Positions 7,316 through 18,700 of a DNA stretch of 64,000 nt are shown here, one piece after another. The stretch is taken from positions 62,001 to 126,000 of the forward strand of contig JAFXQM010000008.1 in the NCBI GenBank assembly GCA_017527075.1, given 5' to 3'. Positions within the stretch are counted from its first letter, which is position 1. The number at the start of each line of letters is the position of its first letter. The notes below the pieces were generated by a model. It did not search any database and had not been told where the DNA came from. It was given only the letters and a program-made list of their open reading frames with translations. The position numbers and the translations under genes were made by a program. The DNA is from Selenomonadaceae bacterium. GTDB taxonomy: Bacteria; Bacillota; Negativicutes; Selenomonadales; Selenomonadaceae.

Positions 7316-9097
7316 ATGAAAATTTGCAAGCGTATCAGGAAAAATTTTCGCAAGAGGCTGGCGGCATTAATCGCGGCGGGCATGATGACTTTATCGCTCG
7401 GCACGGTCGACGCCGCTGACGTGGTCAACATCTCGCTCGACGAAACGATTCAGCGCGCCTTTGAAAATAATCGCACGATAAAAGAATCCGTCGCCGAACG
7501 CGAAGGGGCCTACTGGAGCTTGAGCGAGGCTCGCCGCCAAGGCAATCCGCAAGTGACGTGGAGCTGGAGCGGCGCACGAGTCGGCGGCATGTATTACGAT
7601 TCTTCGGGGATTCGCCGCGCCTTCACGAACACCGGCTCGATTTCCATGCCGATTTATCGCGGCGGGCAACTCAGAGAAGGTCGCAAGGCCGCGCGTTACG
7701 CTCTCAGCTCGGCTGACTTGTCGCTTGAAGATACCATGCAAACCGTCCGTCTCCAATCAACGATTTATTATTTCAACGTCCTTCAGTACAGAAATTTGAT
7801 TGAAGTTTACGAGGAAGAAGTTTTGACTTTGCAGGAGCACTTGCGCAACGTCAACGCCCAATTCCGCGTCGGCACCGTCGCCAAGGTCGACGTGCTGGAG
7901 TCGCAGGTTGAGCTGGCAAACGCCATGCAAAATCTCGTGAACGTTCAAAACACTTATGACGTCGCCGTCGCCACGCTGAACAATTACATCGGGTTGCCCG
8001 CCGATACGGTCATCCGCCCGCAAGACACTTTGACTTACAGGAAATACGATTTGAATTTGGGTGACTGCACCTCTTACGCGCTGGAAAATCGCGCGGACGC
8101 CGCAGTGGCCGATTACGCCGTCAAGCAAGCCGAATCCGCCAAACGCTCGGCAAAAAGCGGCTGGTATCCTTCCGTCAACGCCGGCATTTCAAAAGAGATT
8201 GACACGGAAAATATGTTCGGGCACAAGACCAACGACCAGTGGTCAATCGGCGTGAGCGCAAGCTGGAATATTTTCGACGGCGGCATCACTCGCGCGCAAG
8301 TCAATCAGGCGGACGCAGCTCTCGTTCGCGCAAAGGAAGTCGCCGCACAAACTCGTGAGCAAGTTCAGCTCGACGTTCAATCTGCCTTCCTCGACCTGCG
8401 CGCGGCGGAAAGGAATATCGGTACCACTCAGGCGGCTGTCATCCTCGGCGAAGAGAACTACAAAATCTCGCAGGTCAGATACGCGGCGGGCGTCGGCACA
8501 AACCTCGACGTCATGGACGCCTCGCGCAAATTGACGGAGGCGCGCTCGAATTATTTCACCGCGCTTTACAACTACAACACCGCCAAGGCGTCACTCGACA
8601 GATACATGGGCGTGCCCGTGACGATTGACATTGTTCGTTACATTGAATCCGAGAAGGCGGGCGACACCGCTGCCAAATCTCGCGAAGAGGCGGCTTTGAC
8701 CAGTGAGGCGGCTGAAGTTCCGGAGACGGGTGAAGTCGCGCCGGTCGTCTTGATTGATTTTGAAAACGCGGCACCGCTTCCCTCCGAGAGCGTCGAACAG
8801 GATATGTTTAATCAGGGGCAAGTTCAAAATTCCAACGCAAATCAACCGCAGGGAACGACGCCCGCGCCGTTCACTGCTCCGCCGCAAGAAAACCCCGCGC
8901 CCAACGCAAATCCGCCGCAGGGAATGACGCCTGAGCCGTTCACCGCTCCGCCGCAAGAAAATCCTGCGCCCAACGCAAATCCGCCGCAGGGAATGACGCC
9001 TGAGCCGTTCACCGCTCCGCCGCAAGGAAATCCTGCGCCCAATCCTAATCAGCCGCAAGGAACGGAAACCACTTCCAATCAAACTCCTAACTCCTAA
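7316..9097 (+). CDS. tolC: TolC-family outer-membrane efflux channel with proline-rich tail
   Basis: Outer-membrane trimeric channel protein for export pumps or type I secretion. After a signal peptide (cleavage near TVDAAD) the protein shows the duplicated OEP architecture: ISLDETIQRAFENNRTIKES at the start of the first repeat, FRVGTVAKVDVLESQVELA in its helices, and VGTNLDVMDASRKLTEARSNY in the second. The family core ends near residue 440 at ASLDRYMGVPV. Residues 440-593 form an unusual extension ending in about three 23-aa repeats of the type NPAPNANPPQGMTPEPFTAP. The final codons and stop lie in a heptamer repeat. The adaptor upstream and tamB downstream suggest a co-transcribed envelope operon. 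Confidence 0.92.
   Translation: MKICKRIRKNFRKRLAALIAAGMMTLSLGTVDAADVVNISLDETIQRAFENNRTIKESVAEREGAYWSLSEARRQGNPQVTWSWSGARVGGMYYDSSGIRRAFTNTGSISMPIYRGGQLREGRKAARYALSSADLSLEDTMQTVRLQSTIYYFNVLQYRNLIEVYEEEVLTLQEHLRNVNAQFRVGTVAKVDVLESQVELANAMQNLVNVQNTYDVAVATLNNYIGLPADTVIRPQDTLTYRKYDLNLGDCTSYALENRADAAVADYAVKQAESAKRSAKSGWYPSVNAGISKEIDTENMFGHKTNDQWSIGVSASWNIFDGGITRAQVNQADAALVRAKEVAAQTREQVQLDVQSAFLDLRAAERNIGTTQAAVILGEENYKISQVRYAAGVGTNLDVMDASRKLTEARSNYFTALYNYNTAKASLDRYMGVPVTIDIVRYIESEKAGDTAAKSREEAALTSEAAEVPETGEVAPVVLIDFENAAPLPSESVEQDMFNQGQVQNSNANQPQGTTPAPFTAPPQENPAPNANPPQGMTPEPFTAPPQENPAPNANPPQGMTPEPFTAPPQGNPAPNPNQPQGTETTSNQTPNS
8836..9062 (+). repeat. 69-bp in-frame tandem repeat in the tolC tail
   Basis: Three consecutive 69-bp units (23 codons each) encode PQGMTPEPFTAPPQENPAPN-type segments. 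The units are nearly identical at DNA level, indicating recent slippage or unequal exchange. Confidence 0.85.
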
Positions 9098-9132
9098 CTC
9101 CAAACTCCAAACTGATAAAAAGGAGACTCGCC

Positions 9133-12100
9133 GTGTTTACAATTTTAAAAATTCTCGGCGGCGCGTTGGCGATTCTCACGCTGAGCGGCGGGCTTTACAT
9201 AAATTCACAGCGAGAGGCAATCATTGAGAAGGCTCTGACCACCGCCGAAGAGACCGCCTCAAAAACTTTGGGCGTGCCCGTAAAAATCGGCGGCGTCGAC
9301 TTCAACGACATAAATTTTTTTGACCGCGACAAACTCAGCGACATCACCGTCCGCGACATTGAAATTTTCGACAAGCAAAAAGAACTCATCGCACGCGTCG
9401 ACACGGCTCAGATTAATTTTAAATTGCTCGCCCTGCGCGACGACCCCGTTGCCGCTCTCGACGAAATCAAACTCGACGGCGCGACCCTCAACCTCAAACA
9501 GCGCGACGACGAATCTTGGAACGTAAACGACATCAAAGTTGAGGAGGGCGAGGGCGAAACGACCTTCGGCGCAAAAGTTTCTCTGACACGCGGCACGATT
9601 AACGCCGACTTCGACGGGAAAAATATTTCGCTCGAAGAAATTTCTGCGGAGGCGGACTGCGCGGACATGAACGCAATCCCCGTCGACGTCAGCGCGAAAA
9701 CTCTCGGCGCGAACGTCAAAGCTTCGGGCACCGTCAGCAAAGCTCAGCAGGTCATCAGCGCGGAAGTGGACGCGATTAATTTCGATAAAATTCTTCCGTA
9801 TCTGCCCGCCGATAAAATCCCCGAAGGCGTCGAAATTTTGGGCGGCGCGGCGGAAAATTTTTCTGTCCATGTGCTCCACCGCGACGACACTTTGAATTAC
9901 CTCGGCTCCACGGAAATTAAAAATGCCGCAGTCAAAATCGAAGAAACCACCGTCGAAAATATCAACGGCAATTTGAATTTCAACGAGAACGAAATTTTCT
10001 TTGACGCCTCGGCAGCCGCCAACAACCAATACGCCTCCGCCAGCGGCAAAGTTCACCTCGACACAGACGAAATTTTTTTTGACGTCCTGGCCGAATCCGA
10101 AAGCTTCACGCCCGCCGCTCTCATCGCAGATATCGGAATCGACGGCGCGGTTGCCGTTCAAGCTCATCTCGTCGGCACCGCAAAAAATCCTCAGGTCGAC
10201 GCAGAAATTTATTCCGATTATATTGCTTACCAAAATCTTTCCGCGCAAAATATTTCCACCAAGCTCCGTTACGTCGGCAATATGATTTACCTCACCGACG
10301 CAAGCGCAAATCTTTTCGGCGGACACGTCGAAGGCACGGCGGAAATTAAGACGGAAGATTTTTCTTTTAATGCACACGTCAAGGCGAACGGTCTGGACGC
10401 GGCGACGCTTTGTGACTTCAGCGGCTCGACCAAAGCCGTCAGCGGAAAACTTACGGCGGACGTCGGAATCAACGGCAAGCCCGACGAAATTGAGCTTGTA
10501 AAAATTTACGGCAACGTGGGCGCGACCGCTCTCAATATCGAAGGCTTCCAAGTCAATGACGCGAACGCCTCTTTTTATTTCTCCGACGACGACCTCACGC
10601 TCGATTATTGCAGCGTGAAACTCCCGAACAACGGCACGCTCGGCATGGAAGGCACAATCCTGAACACGACCGATTTGAATTTGAATTTTTACGGCGCGCA
10701 CGTCGACATGGCTCTGCTGAAAAAATTTAACGCGCAACTCGATATGAGCGGGCTCGCCGACTTCAAAGGAACCGTTCAGGGTCACGCCGACAATCCAAAC
10801 GTAAATGTGGAACTCTCCGCCGTCGACAACTCCAAACGCGAGGGCAATCACTTCGTCGGGAAATTTTTCAAGCAACCGTTCGATTCGATTCAGCTGGCGG
10901 CTTCGGGCAGTCTCGACGGCATTAACATAAATAAATTCAACTTGGAGAAGGACGGGCAGATTAAGTGGACGGTCGTCGAAGGCAGCGTCGGTTTGACGGG
11001 CGAGAAGAAAATTAATCTGCAACTCGACACCACCACCGTCCGCGCAGAGGACATCGCCGCACTCGTCGCGCCCGACCAGCCGATAACCGGCAACGTCTCC
11101 AACACCGTGAAAATCACCGGCACAATCGATAACCCGCAAGTGGCAGGCAACATAAAATTCAAGCGCGGCTCGTATCGCGGCATCCTGCTCAGCGGCATGA
11201 CCGGCGATTATTTTCTGGAGGGCGACATCCTCCGCCTGCAAGATTTTGAAATCACTTCGCCGATGGTCGACATGATTTTGAACGGCACGATTAACAAGAC
11301 CACGCAGGTTATGGACTTCGTTGTCACGGGCAAGGACATCCGCCTCGAACGATTCAAGAGCAAGCTCCCCGAAAATTACGTCGCCGAAGGGCACACAACT
11401 TTTGAGGGAATCATCAAGGGTACGCCCGACGTTCCGATTTTCGACGGCGAACTCAAGGCGAACGAAATCACTTTGAACGGCGTGACGCTCACCGACCTTT
11501 ACGGGCACCTCCAATCAAACGGCGCGAACGTTTATCTGGACGACTTCCGCTTCCGCGACGGCGACGCCTCCTGCCAAATGCAAGTCTCTTTGAATCTCGA
11601 CAGCCAAAACATCAGCGGCGAAATCGACGTGAACCAAGCAAATATCGGGCGCATGTTCATCATCGCCGCGCATAAAAATGAATTGCTCGACGGAACTTTG
11701 AACAGCAAAATTTTGGTGAGCGGCACGCTGAGCAAACCGACCGGCTCCGTCGTCGGCGATATTCCTTCGGGCACACTCGCGGGGCGCGACATCCACGACG
11801 TAAAAGTTTCCGTGCGCCTCCTCAACAACATCGTTTACTTCAATGAATTCGCGGGCAAGCAGGGCGACGCGGGCACCTTCGACCTGCGCGGCTCGGCTCA
11901 CTTGGAAGGCGCGCTCGATTTGACTTTGACCGCAAAAGAAATTGAACTCGCGCTCTTGAGTAAGGCGGCGGGCTTTGACTTCGACGTTGTCGGCACGACC
12001 GACATCAACGCAAAAGCTTTCGGCACGATGATGAATCCCTCCGCGGACGTGAACATGACGGCGACGGGCGGTATCAAGGGCTCGACCTTCGACCTGCTGC

Positions 12101-13539
12101 GCGGAAAATTCCGTCTGGAAAATTGGCGCGTCAATGTGGATGAATTAATCGTTCAGCGCGAACTCGGCGGAAAAATTTACGGCGCGAATGCCCACGGTTA
12201 CATTCCGCTCCGCGCGTTGACCGCAGGCAGTAAGGAAAATCTCCCTGCGGACGAACAGCTGAACTTAACCGTTTCACTCGACGACGCGGACTTGAGTTTG
12301 CTCCCCGTCATCAGCAAGCAAATCGCCTGGGGTATCGGCAACCTCCACGGCTCGATTAATATCACGGGCACCGCCGCCAGCCCGCAAGTCAACGGGAAAA
12401 TTTCTCTGCTCGACGGCTCGGTTAAAGTCAAGGGCATGAAAACTTTGATTGAGCACATAAATATCGCCATGGCGTTCAAGGGTGAGCGATTCGATATCGA
12501 AACTTTTTCGGGGAACCTCGGCGCGGGCATTTTCACGCTTAAGGGCGGATTCAGCTTCGCCGACCTCCATCCCACCGAGTACAACTTTGACTTCGTGGCG
12601 GACAACCTCGACATCGACAGCGAAGTTTTCCGCGGGAAATTTAATGCAAACTTCAGCCTGACCGAAGAAACTTTCCGTCATTGGAAACTGCCGAAACTCA
12701 CGGGGCAAATCAATTTGGAGAAGTGCCGCATAACTCATCCGGAACTGTCCGACGACGATACGCCGCTGCCGAATATTTTGCTCGACGTGTCGATTAACCT
12801 CGGAGAAAAAGTTCACCTCTTCAAGTCTCACCTCTACAACATGTACCTGGACGGCAACGCGCACTTCGGCGGTTCCACCGAACACCCGAAAAGTTCAGGG
12901 GCAATCACCGTCAAACGCGGCGGCACCTTGACTTATTTGGAATCTGTGTTTAATATTCGCGAAGGCGAAGCGCATTTCAACCAAGTCGATTCATTCATGC
13001 CGACGATTCATCTGGCCGCGGACACCAAGGTCGCCAACACCCATGTTTTCTTGAGAGTGGACGGGCAACCGAACAACTTCAAATTGGGTTTGACTTCCAG
13101 CCCCGAAATGACCCGCGAAGAAATTCTCAAGCTGCTGACACTTCGCGACGCTTACTCGCGCGGCGGCGATATTAACTTCACGACGGCGGACGCGCTTGCC
13201 ATCGGTTTGCAGATGACTGTGCTTTCCGAGATTGAGGACGCCTTGAAACGCACGCTCGGCATTGACCAGTTCACGGTCTCGCGCGGCTCGGGCTCCATGT
13301 TCGAACGGCACAACCCCGGCGACCAGGGCGCAAGCAGCCGCGACGACTCTAAAGATTACAACGTCAAAATCGGCAAATACATCGGCGACAAATTCATGAT
13401 TCGCTACACGCGCGGATTCGGCAGCCACAAAGTTAATCGCTACGGCATTCAATACGACTTCAACGACAACATCGGTTTCACCGTTGAGCACGAGGGCAAA
13501 GAATTTATCTTTAGCATTGAAGCGCGATACAAATTTTAA
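9133..13539 (+). CDS. tamB: TamB-like AsmA-family translocation/assembly protein
   Basis: Large inner-membrane-anchored protein that spans the periplasm as a beta-taco and aids outer-membrane protein assembly or lipid flow. It is 1468 aa, within the TamB range. A single N-terminal TM anchor (residues 3-22) is followed by repetitive beta-rich AsmA/DUF490 sequence; repeated GNVxxTVKITGTIDNPQVxG-type motifs mark the taco. The C-terminal DUF490 domain (about 1130-1468) is clear: RGGTLTYLESVFNIREGEAH, TREEILKLLTLRDAYSRG and a closing beta hairpin ending YKF. A GTG start at 9133 follows AGGAG by 7 bases. The bamA homologue follows after a repeat, the usual pairing. Confidence 0.93.
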   Translation: MFTILKILGGALAILTLSGGLYINSQREAIIEKALTTAEETASKTLGVPVKIGGVDFNDINFFDRDKLSDITVRDIEIFDKQKELIARVDTAQINFKLLALRDDPVAALDEIKLDGATLNLKQRDDESWNVNDIKVEEGEGETTFGAKVSLTRGTINADFDGKNISLEEISAEADCADMNAIPVDVSAKTLGANVKASGTVSKAQQVISAEVDAINFDKILPYLPADKIPEGVEILGGAAENFSVHVLHRDDTLNYLGSTEIKNAAVKIEETTVENINGNLNFNENEIFFDASAAANNQYASASGKVHLDTDEIFFDVLAESESFTPAALIADIGIDGAVAVQAHLVGTAKNPQVDAEIYSDYIAYQNLSAQNISTKLRYVGNMIYLTDASANLFGGHVEGTAEIKTEDFSFNAHVKANGLDAATLCDFSGSTKAVSGKLTADVGINGKPDEIELVKIYGNVGATALNIEGFQVNDANASFYFSDDDLTLDYCSVKLPNNGTLGMEGTILNTTDLNLNFYGAHVDMALLKKFNAQLDMSGLADFKGTVQGHADNPNVNVELSAVDNSKREGNHFVGKFFKQPFDSIQLAASGSLDGININKFNLEKDGQIKWTVVEGSVGLTGEKKINLQLDTTTVRAEDIAALVAPDQPITGNVSNTVKITGTIDNPQVAGNIKFKRGSYRGILLSGMTGDYFLEGDILRLQDFEITSPMVDMILNGTINKTTQVMDFVVTGKDIRLERFKSKLPENYVAEGHTTFEGIIKGTPDVPIFDGELKANEITLNGVTLTDLYGHLQSNGANVYLDDFRFRDGDASCQMQVSLNLDSQNISGEIDVNQANIGRMFIIAAHKNELLDGTLNSKILVSGTLSKPTGSVVGDIPSGTLAGRDIHDVKVSVRLLNNIVYFNEFAGKQGDAGTFDLRGSAHLEGALDLTLTAKEIELALLSKAAGFDFDVVGTTDINAKAFGTMMNPSADVNMTATGGIKGSTFDLLRGKFRLENWRVNVDELIVQRELGGKIYGANAHGYIPLRALTAGSKENLPADEQLNLTVSLDDADLSLLPVISKQIAWGIGNLHGSINITGTAASPQVNGKISLLDGSVKVKGMKTLIEHINIAMAFKGERFDIETFSGNLGAGIFTLKGGFSFADLHPTEYNFDFVADNLDIDSEVFRGKFNANFSLTEETFRHWKLPKLTGQINLEKCRITHPELSDDDTPLPNILLDVSINLGEKVHLFKSHLYNMYLDGNAHFGGSTEHPKSSGAITVKRGGTLTYLESVFNIREGEAHFNQVDSFMPTIHLAADTKVANTHVFLRVDGQPNNFKLGLTSSPEMTREEILKLLTLRDAYSRGGDINFTTADALAIGLQMTVLSEIEDALKRTLGIDQFTVSRGSGSMFERHNPGDQGASSRDDSKDYNVKIGKYIGDKFMIRYTRGFGSHKVNRYGIQYDFNDNIGFTVEHEGKEFIFSIEARYKF

Positions 13540-13542
13540 TTA

Positions 13543-13613
13543 GGAATGAGGAATTAGGAATGAGGAATTAAATTTCGTAATCATTCCTAATTCCTAACTC
13601 CTAATTCCTAATT
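13543..13613. repeat. Heptamer inverted repeat between tamB and bamA
   Basis: Left arm of TTAGGAATGAGGAA units and right arm of ATTCCTAATTCCTAACTCC units can fold into one long hairpin around AATTTCGTAATC. Confidence 0.85.
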
Positions 13614-13635
13614 GAACAGAGGAGGAGATTGATTT

Positions 13636-15699
13636 TTGAAAGCTAAAAAATTTTTGCGGAGGAAGCGGGCGGCATTGGTGGCGGCGTTAATGCTCCTGAC
13701 GGCGACGGGCGAGGCGGCTCCCCCCGATATCGTCGACGAACCTTTCGGCACAAACCCCGGTACGCCCAAATTCGATTCACCTGTCGTCGAGGCCAATATC
13801 CCTCTCGGAAAAAAATCCGACGATACTCCCGCCGAACAAACCGAGCAAACTTCAACGAACGAACAGCCCGCCGAAAAATCTGAACAGCCCGTCGAAGTAA
13901 AGGTGCCCACGCCAAGTGACCCGCCCGCCTCACAAATCGACACGAGCAACGTCGACACGAAATCGCCCGAAACTCCCACCGTGGAGGAAAGTAAACCCGT
14001 TCCCGAACCCTACCGTTCACAAGTCGACGCAACCATCTTGGAGTATATGAAACAATTCGAGGGCAAGACGATTGTCGACATTGAGTACGAGGGCGCAAGC
14101 GAAGCCACGCTCCCGACCGTCAAGGTTGCCGTCACGGAAAACGTCGGCGACCCCTTCAGCGCGGCGGCGGCTCTGCGCGACAGAAACGCGCTGGTCAACA
14201 CCGGCTACTTCTACGAGGCTTATCAAACTTTTGAGGAAATCCCCGAAGGCATTGTCATCACCTTCCACGTCCTGGAAAATCCAATCCTCAAGGACATCGT
14301 TTACACCGGCAATACCCTTTACACCAAAGAAGAGCTTGACCATATCGTCACGCTAAAGAAAGGCGAGATTTTAAACTCCAACACCCTGCACGACAACATC
14401 TCCGCCATTCAGGAGGATTATCGCGGCGAAGGCTTCATCCTCATGAAAGTCACCGACATGAACATCGACAAGGACGGCGTCCTCACACTGCGAATCAACG
14501 AAGGCATTTTGGAAGGTTACGCCGTCAAGGGCAACAAGAAAACCAAGGACAAAGTCATCCTCCGCGAAATGCGCCAGGAAGTCGGCACGCCCTTCAATGC
14601 CAAACTCGCCCGCCGCTCCATGCAACGCGTTTACAATCTCGGCTTCTTCGAAGACGTCAACCTGAAGATGAACCCTGGTGTCGAACCTAACGCCGTCATC
14701 ATGGAAATTAACGTCAAGGAAAAACGCACCGGCACTCTCGGACTGGGCGCGGGCTACTCCACCTCCGACGGCATTATCGGCATGATTTCCATTGCCGACA
14801 CCAACTTCCGCGGCATCGGCGACACCATTGCCATCATGTACGAGAAAAGCGGCGACGAGTACGACGCGCACGGCTACAACTTCACCTACCGTCACCCCTG
14901 GCTCGACAACAAAGAAACCGCTTTCCGCATTCAACTTTACAACCGCACCTACGCTTACAACGACTACGACACCCGCGGGCATTTCAAGGAAGAGTACATG
15001 CGCAGATACTCAGGCGGCGAAATTACCCTTAGCCGCCCCGTCAGCGAATACTCCACCAACTTCATCACCTTCCGCAACCGCAAAGACAAATACGTCCGCC
15101 ACGTCTCCAGCGGCAACGCAGGCGACCGCTCCACTCCCGAATATCGCGACTGGCGCAAGAAAAATTTCGGGCTCACACGCTCCATCATCCTCGAACACGT
15201 CACCGACACCCGCGACAATATCTACAACCCCACCACCGGCTCCAAAGTCAATCTCTCCCTCGAAGTCGGCAATTTCGGCGGCGATTTCAATTTCCAAAAA
15301 GTTTCCCTTGACCATCACCACTACCAAAAAGCCGGCGACCACGACCAAATCTGGGCTATCCGCGGCATGCTCGGTTACGCGCGCGGCGACATGACTGAGT
15401 TCAACCAATTCCGACTCGGCGGTCAGGGCTCTCTGCGCGGCTATCGCGACGACCAATTCCGCGGCAACCGTTTGCTCCTCGGCTCCGTCGAATACCGCTT
15501 CCCCCTCCATTCCAAAGTTCAGGGCGCGCTCTTCGCCGACTTCGGCGGCGTCTGGGACACCGGCTTCCGTCCACGCAATATGAAAGGCTCCGTCGGCGTC
15601 GGGCTCGCCGTAAACACTCCCATGGGGCCACTTCGCCTCGATTACGGGCGCGGCTCTCAGGGCGGGCGTTTCCACTTCACCGTCGGCACTTCTTTCTAA
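13636..15699 (+). CDS. bamA: BamA/TamA (Omp85) outer-membrane assembly protein
   Basis: Omp85 insertase that folds beta-barrel proteins into the outer membrane. The 687-aa precursor has a signal segment, an acidic low-complexity linker rich in Pro/Glu/Thr (about 30-125), POTRA domains from about 140 to 380 (motifs GNTLYTKEEL and AVKGNKKTKDKVILREMRQE followed by YNLGFFEDVNLKM), and a 16-strand barrel with LRGYRDDQFRGNRLLLGSVE and the terminal FTVGTSF strand ending in Phe. A TTG start at 13636 sits behind GGAGGAG. Only this Omp85 is present here; its place after tamB could argue for a TamA role, but its architecture fits the BamA of Negativicutes. Confidence 0.93.
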   Translation: MKAKKFLRRKRAALVAALMLLTATGEAAPPDIVDEPFGTNPGTPKFDSPVVEANIPLGKKSDDTPAEQTEQTSTNEQPAEKSEQPVEVKVPTPSDPPASQIDTSNVDTKSPETPTVEESKPVPEPYRSQVDATILEYMKQFEGKTIVDIEYEGASEATLPTVKVAVTENVGDPFSAAAALRDRNALVNTGYFYEAYQTFEEIPEGIVITFHVLENPILKDIVYTGNTLYTKEELDHIVTLKKGEILNSNTLHDNISAIQEDYRGEGFILMKVTDMNIDKDGVLTLRINEGILEGYAVKGNKKTKDKVILREMRQEVGTPFNAKLARRSMQRVYNLGFFEDVNLKMNPGVEPNAVIMEINVKEKRTGTLGLGAGYSTSDGIIGMISIADTNFRGIGDTIAIMYEKSGDEYDAHGYNFTYRHPWLDNKETAFRIQLYNRTYAYNDYDTRGHFKEEYMRRYSGGEITLSRPVSEYSTNFITFRNRKDKYVRHVSSGNAGDRSTPEYRDWRKKNFGLTRSIILEHVTDTRDNIYNPTTGSKVNLSLEVGNFGGDFNFQKVSLDHHHYQKAGDHDQIWAIRGMLGYARGDMTEFNQFRLGGQGSLRGYRDDQFRGNRLLLGSVEYRFPLHSKVQGALFADFGGVWDTGFRPRNMKGSVGVGLAVNTPMGPLRLDYGRGSQGGRFHFTVGTSF

Positions 15700-15760
15700 A
15701 TTTTTAACGGCGTGCATTTTTTGCGCGTCATTTTTTTATCAATGTTAAGGAGGAATTTTT

Positions 15761-18700
15761 ATGGCTGACATTTACAACGACACGGACGGCAAAATCATCA
15801 CGGGCACAGCCTCCGCGGACACCATCCACAACAACGGCGGCAACAACGTGTCAATCAGCGCGGGCGCGGGCGACGATTACATCACTGTCGAGGGCGGGCA
15901 CAATGTCACTGTCAGCGGCGGCAAAGGTAACGATTATGTTCATCGCGAATGGGGCGTGGGCACAGTTTACGTCTACACTTCCGGCAACGATACGATTAAT
16001 AATTTCGGCGACCTCAGCGCGTTGGTTATCGCCGGCAGTTGGTCTTCGCAACGGAGCGACGACTCAACCGTCATAATCACCGTTGAGGGCAAGGGCAAAA
16101 TCACGCTCACCGATTATTGGTCGAACAGCGTCAAAATTGTCTCGTCGCTTAAAGCCGTCAAGCACTACAATTTGAATTGGAACAGCGACGACAACCGAAC
16201 CTTCACGGGCACGAGCGGCGATGATTACATGTGGAACGACGGCAACAAAGTCAAGATAAACGCACTGGCGGACGACGATTACATCGACAACGAAGCCGAC
16301 AACGTCACAATCGACGCGGGCAACGGCAACGATTTTATTTGGAACAACGGCGCGAAAGTCACGATTAACAGCGGCGACGGCGACGACAATATCGACAACG
16401 ACGGCAACAACGCTTCAATTAACGCGGGCACGGGCGACGATTTTATCGAGAATGGCGATTGGTCAAGCAAGGGGTGTAATTCTACGATCGACACTGGCGA
16501 AGGCAACGACATCGTCAAAAACACTCAGGGCACAAGCAAAGTTTCTATTAACGGTGGCAAGGGCAACGACTCAATCGAAAATTGGGGCAATCACACAACT
16601 ATTGATAGCGGCGAAGGCAATGATTATATCGAGAGCTATCGCGAAGGCGGAGAATATTCTTCACTGGTCGGCGGCGCGGGCAATGACTCAATTAAAAATC
16701 ATGCACCACACAGCACAGTTATCGGCGGCAAAGGTAATGATTATATATCGAATTACGACAGCTATGTTTCTATCAACGCGGGCGATGGTGCCGATTATAC
16801 CGAAAATTACGGCAACGAAGTTACAATCAACGCAGGCGCAGGCGACGATACCATTTACAACTACGGCGGCGCGCAAGTTTCAATCAACGGGGGCGACGGC
16901 AACGACTCCATTCAAAACGAAGGCGACAACGTCACAATCGACGCGGGCGCGGGCGACGATACCGTTCACAGCTGGGGCAGTGAGAACGTCTCAATCCAAG
17001 CGGGTGCGGGCGACGACTCCATTAACAACTGGAGCGAGAAGGTGACAATCAACGCGGGCGCGGGCAACGATTACATTAACAACGGCGGCATGAACGTATC
17101 AATCAATGCGGGGGCGGGCAACGACGAATTTTGGAACGGCGGCTATAACGTGACAATCGACGGCGGCAAGGGCAATGATTACGTCTACGATTGGGGCGCG
17201 GGCACGGCTTACGTCTACAGCGACGGAAACGACACGCTTTATAATTTCAACGCCCTCGATTCGATTGTCCTCGGCAAGGTCAAAGTCAATTCATCCGTGC
17301 GCTCGGGCTCGAACATAACGCTTAACCTCAGCAACGACAAAACTTTGACGCTGGAATATTATCAGGCGGAAAAAATTAACGTGGTAAAGACATTGGCGGA
17401 CGCGCAGAGCTTTAACGTCATCTACAACAACGAAAATTCCGCCGAAGTCATGGGCACCGCGCAGGACGATTACATTTTCAACGACTGCTCCTCGGTTACA
17501 ATCAATGCGGGCAAAGGCGACGACGCGATTAAAAACTGGAGCTCGCAGGTGACGATTGACGCGGGGGCGGGCAACGACTCAATCGGCAACGACGGCGCGC
17601 TCGTTTCAATCAACGCAGGCGCAGGCTCCGATACCGTTGACAATTACGGCTCGCAAAACACAATCCTCGGCGGCGCGGGCGACGACTCAATTAAAAACGA
17701 AAGCAACAACGTTTTAATCGACGCGGGCAAAGGCAAAGATACAATCACCGTCTCCGGTCACAGGTCGACACTGACGGGCGGCACCGGCAACGACAAAATT
17801 TACCTCAACGGCACGAGCAACGTGGTCAAATACAAATCGGGCGACGGCAACGATACCATTTTCGGATTCAACTCCACGGACAGCTTGAGCATTTCGGGCG
17901 CGGATTATTCCACGCAAGCGAGCGGCAAAGATGTCATCGTCACCGTCGGCGAAGAAAAAATTTTCCTCAAGGACGTGAAGGGCAACGCGATTTACATTAA
18001 CAAAAAAAATGTCGCGGGCAAGTCAACCGACAAAAATTTCATCGTGCTCACGGCGGTCAACGACAGTTTGACCAACGACGTGGATAACGTGACGATAAGC
18101 GCGGGCAAAGGCGACGATTACATTAACAACAGTGCCGATAACGTTTCAATCAGCGGCGGCGCAGGCAACGATAGAATTTACAACTGGGACGACTCGGTTT
18201 CAATCGACGCGAGCTCAGGCGACGATTACATTCAAAACAGCGGCGGCTCCGAAGTTTCAATCAGCGGGGGCAAAGGCGACGATTACATTAACAACTACGG
18301 CGGCTCGGTTTCAATCGACGGGGGTGCGGGCAACGATAGAATTTACAACTACGGCGGCTCCAAAGTTTCAATCAGCGGCGGCGAAGGCAACGATTCAATT
18401 TCCAATCTTGCGCAAACCCAATGGGATTATGAAACAGAAAGTTATAAGGTCGTCAGCACGCCCGACAACGTGACAATCGAAAGCGGGGCGGGCGACGATT
18501 ACATTTACAACCAACTCGGCAGCAAAGTTGTGTTCCAATACACGAGCGGCGACGGCAACGACTCAATCTTCGGCTTCAACGAAACTTCCACGCTGTCGGT
18601 CGTCGGGAAAAAATATTCGACAAAGACGAGCGGCGACAATGTCATCGTCACCGTCGACAAAGGCAAGATTACTTTGGAGGGCGCGGCGTCTTTATCGGCG

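Noticed and set aside
9259..11514. A 751-codon open frame antisense to tamB
   Set aside because: It mirrors the codon bias of tamB, has no ribosome site or recognisable domain, and tamB is unambiguous.
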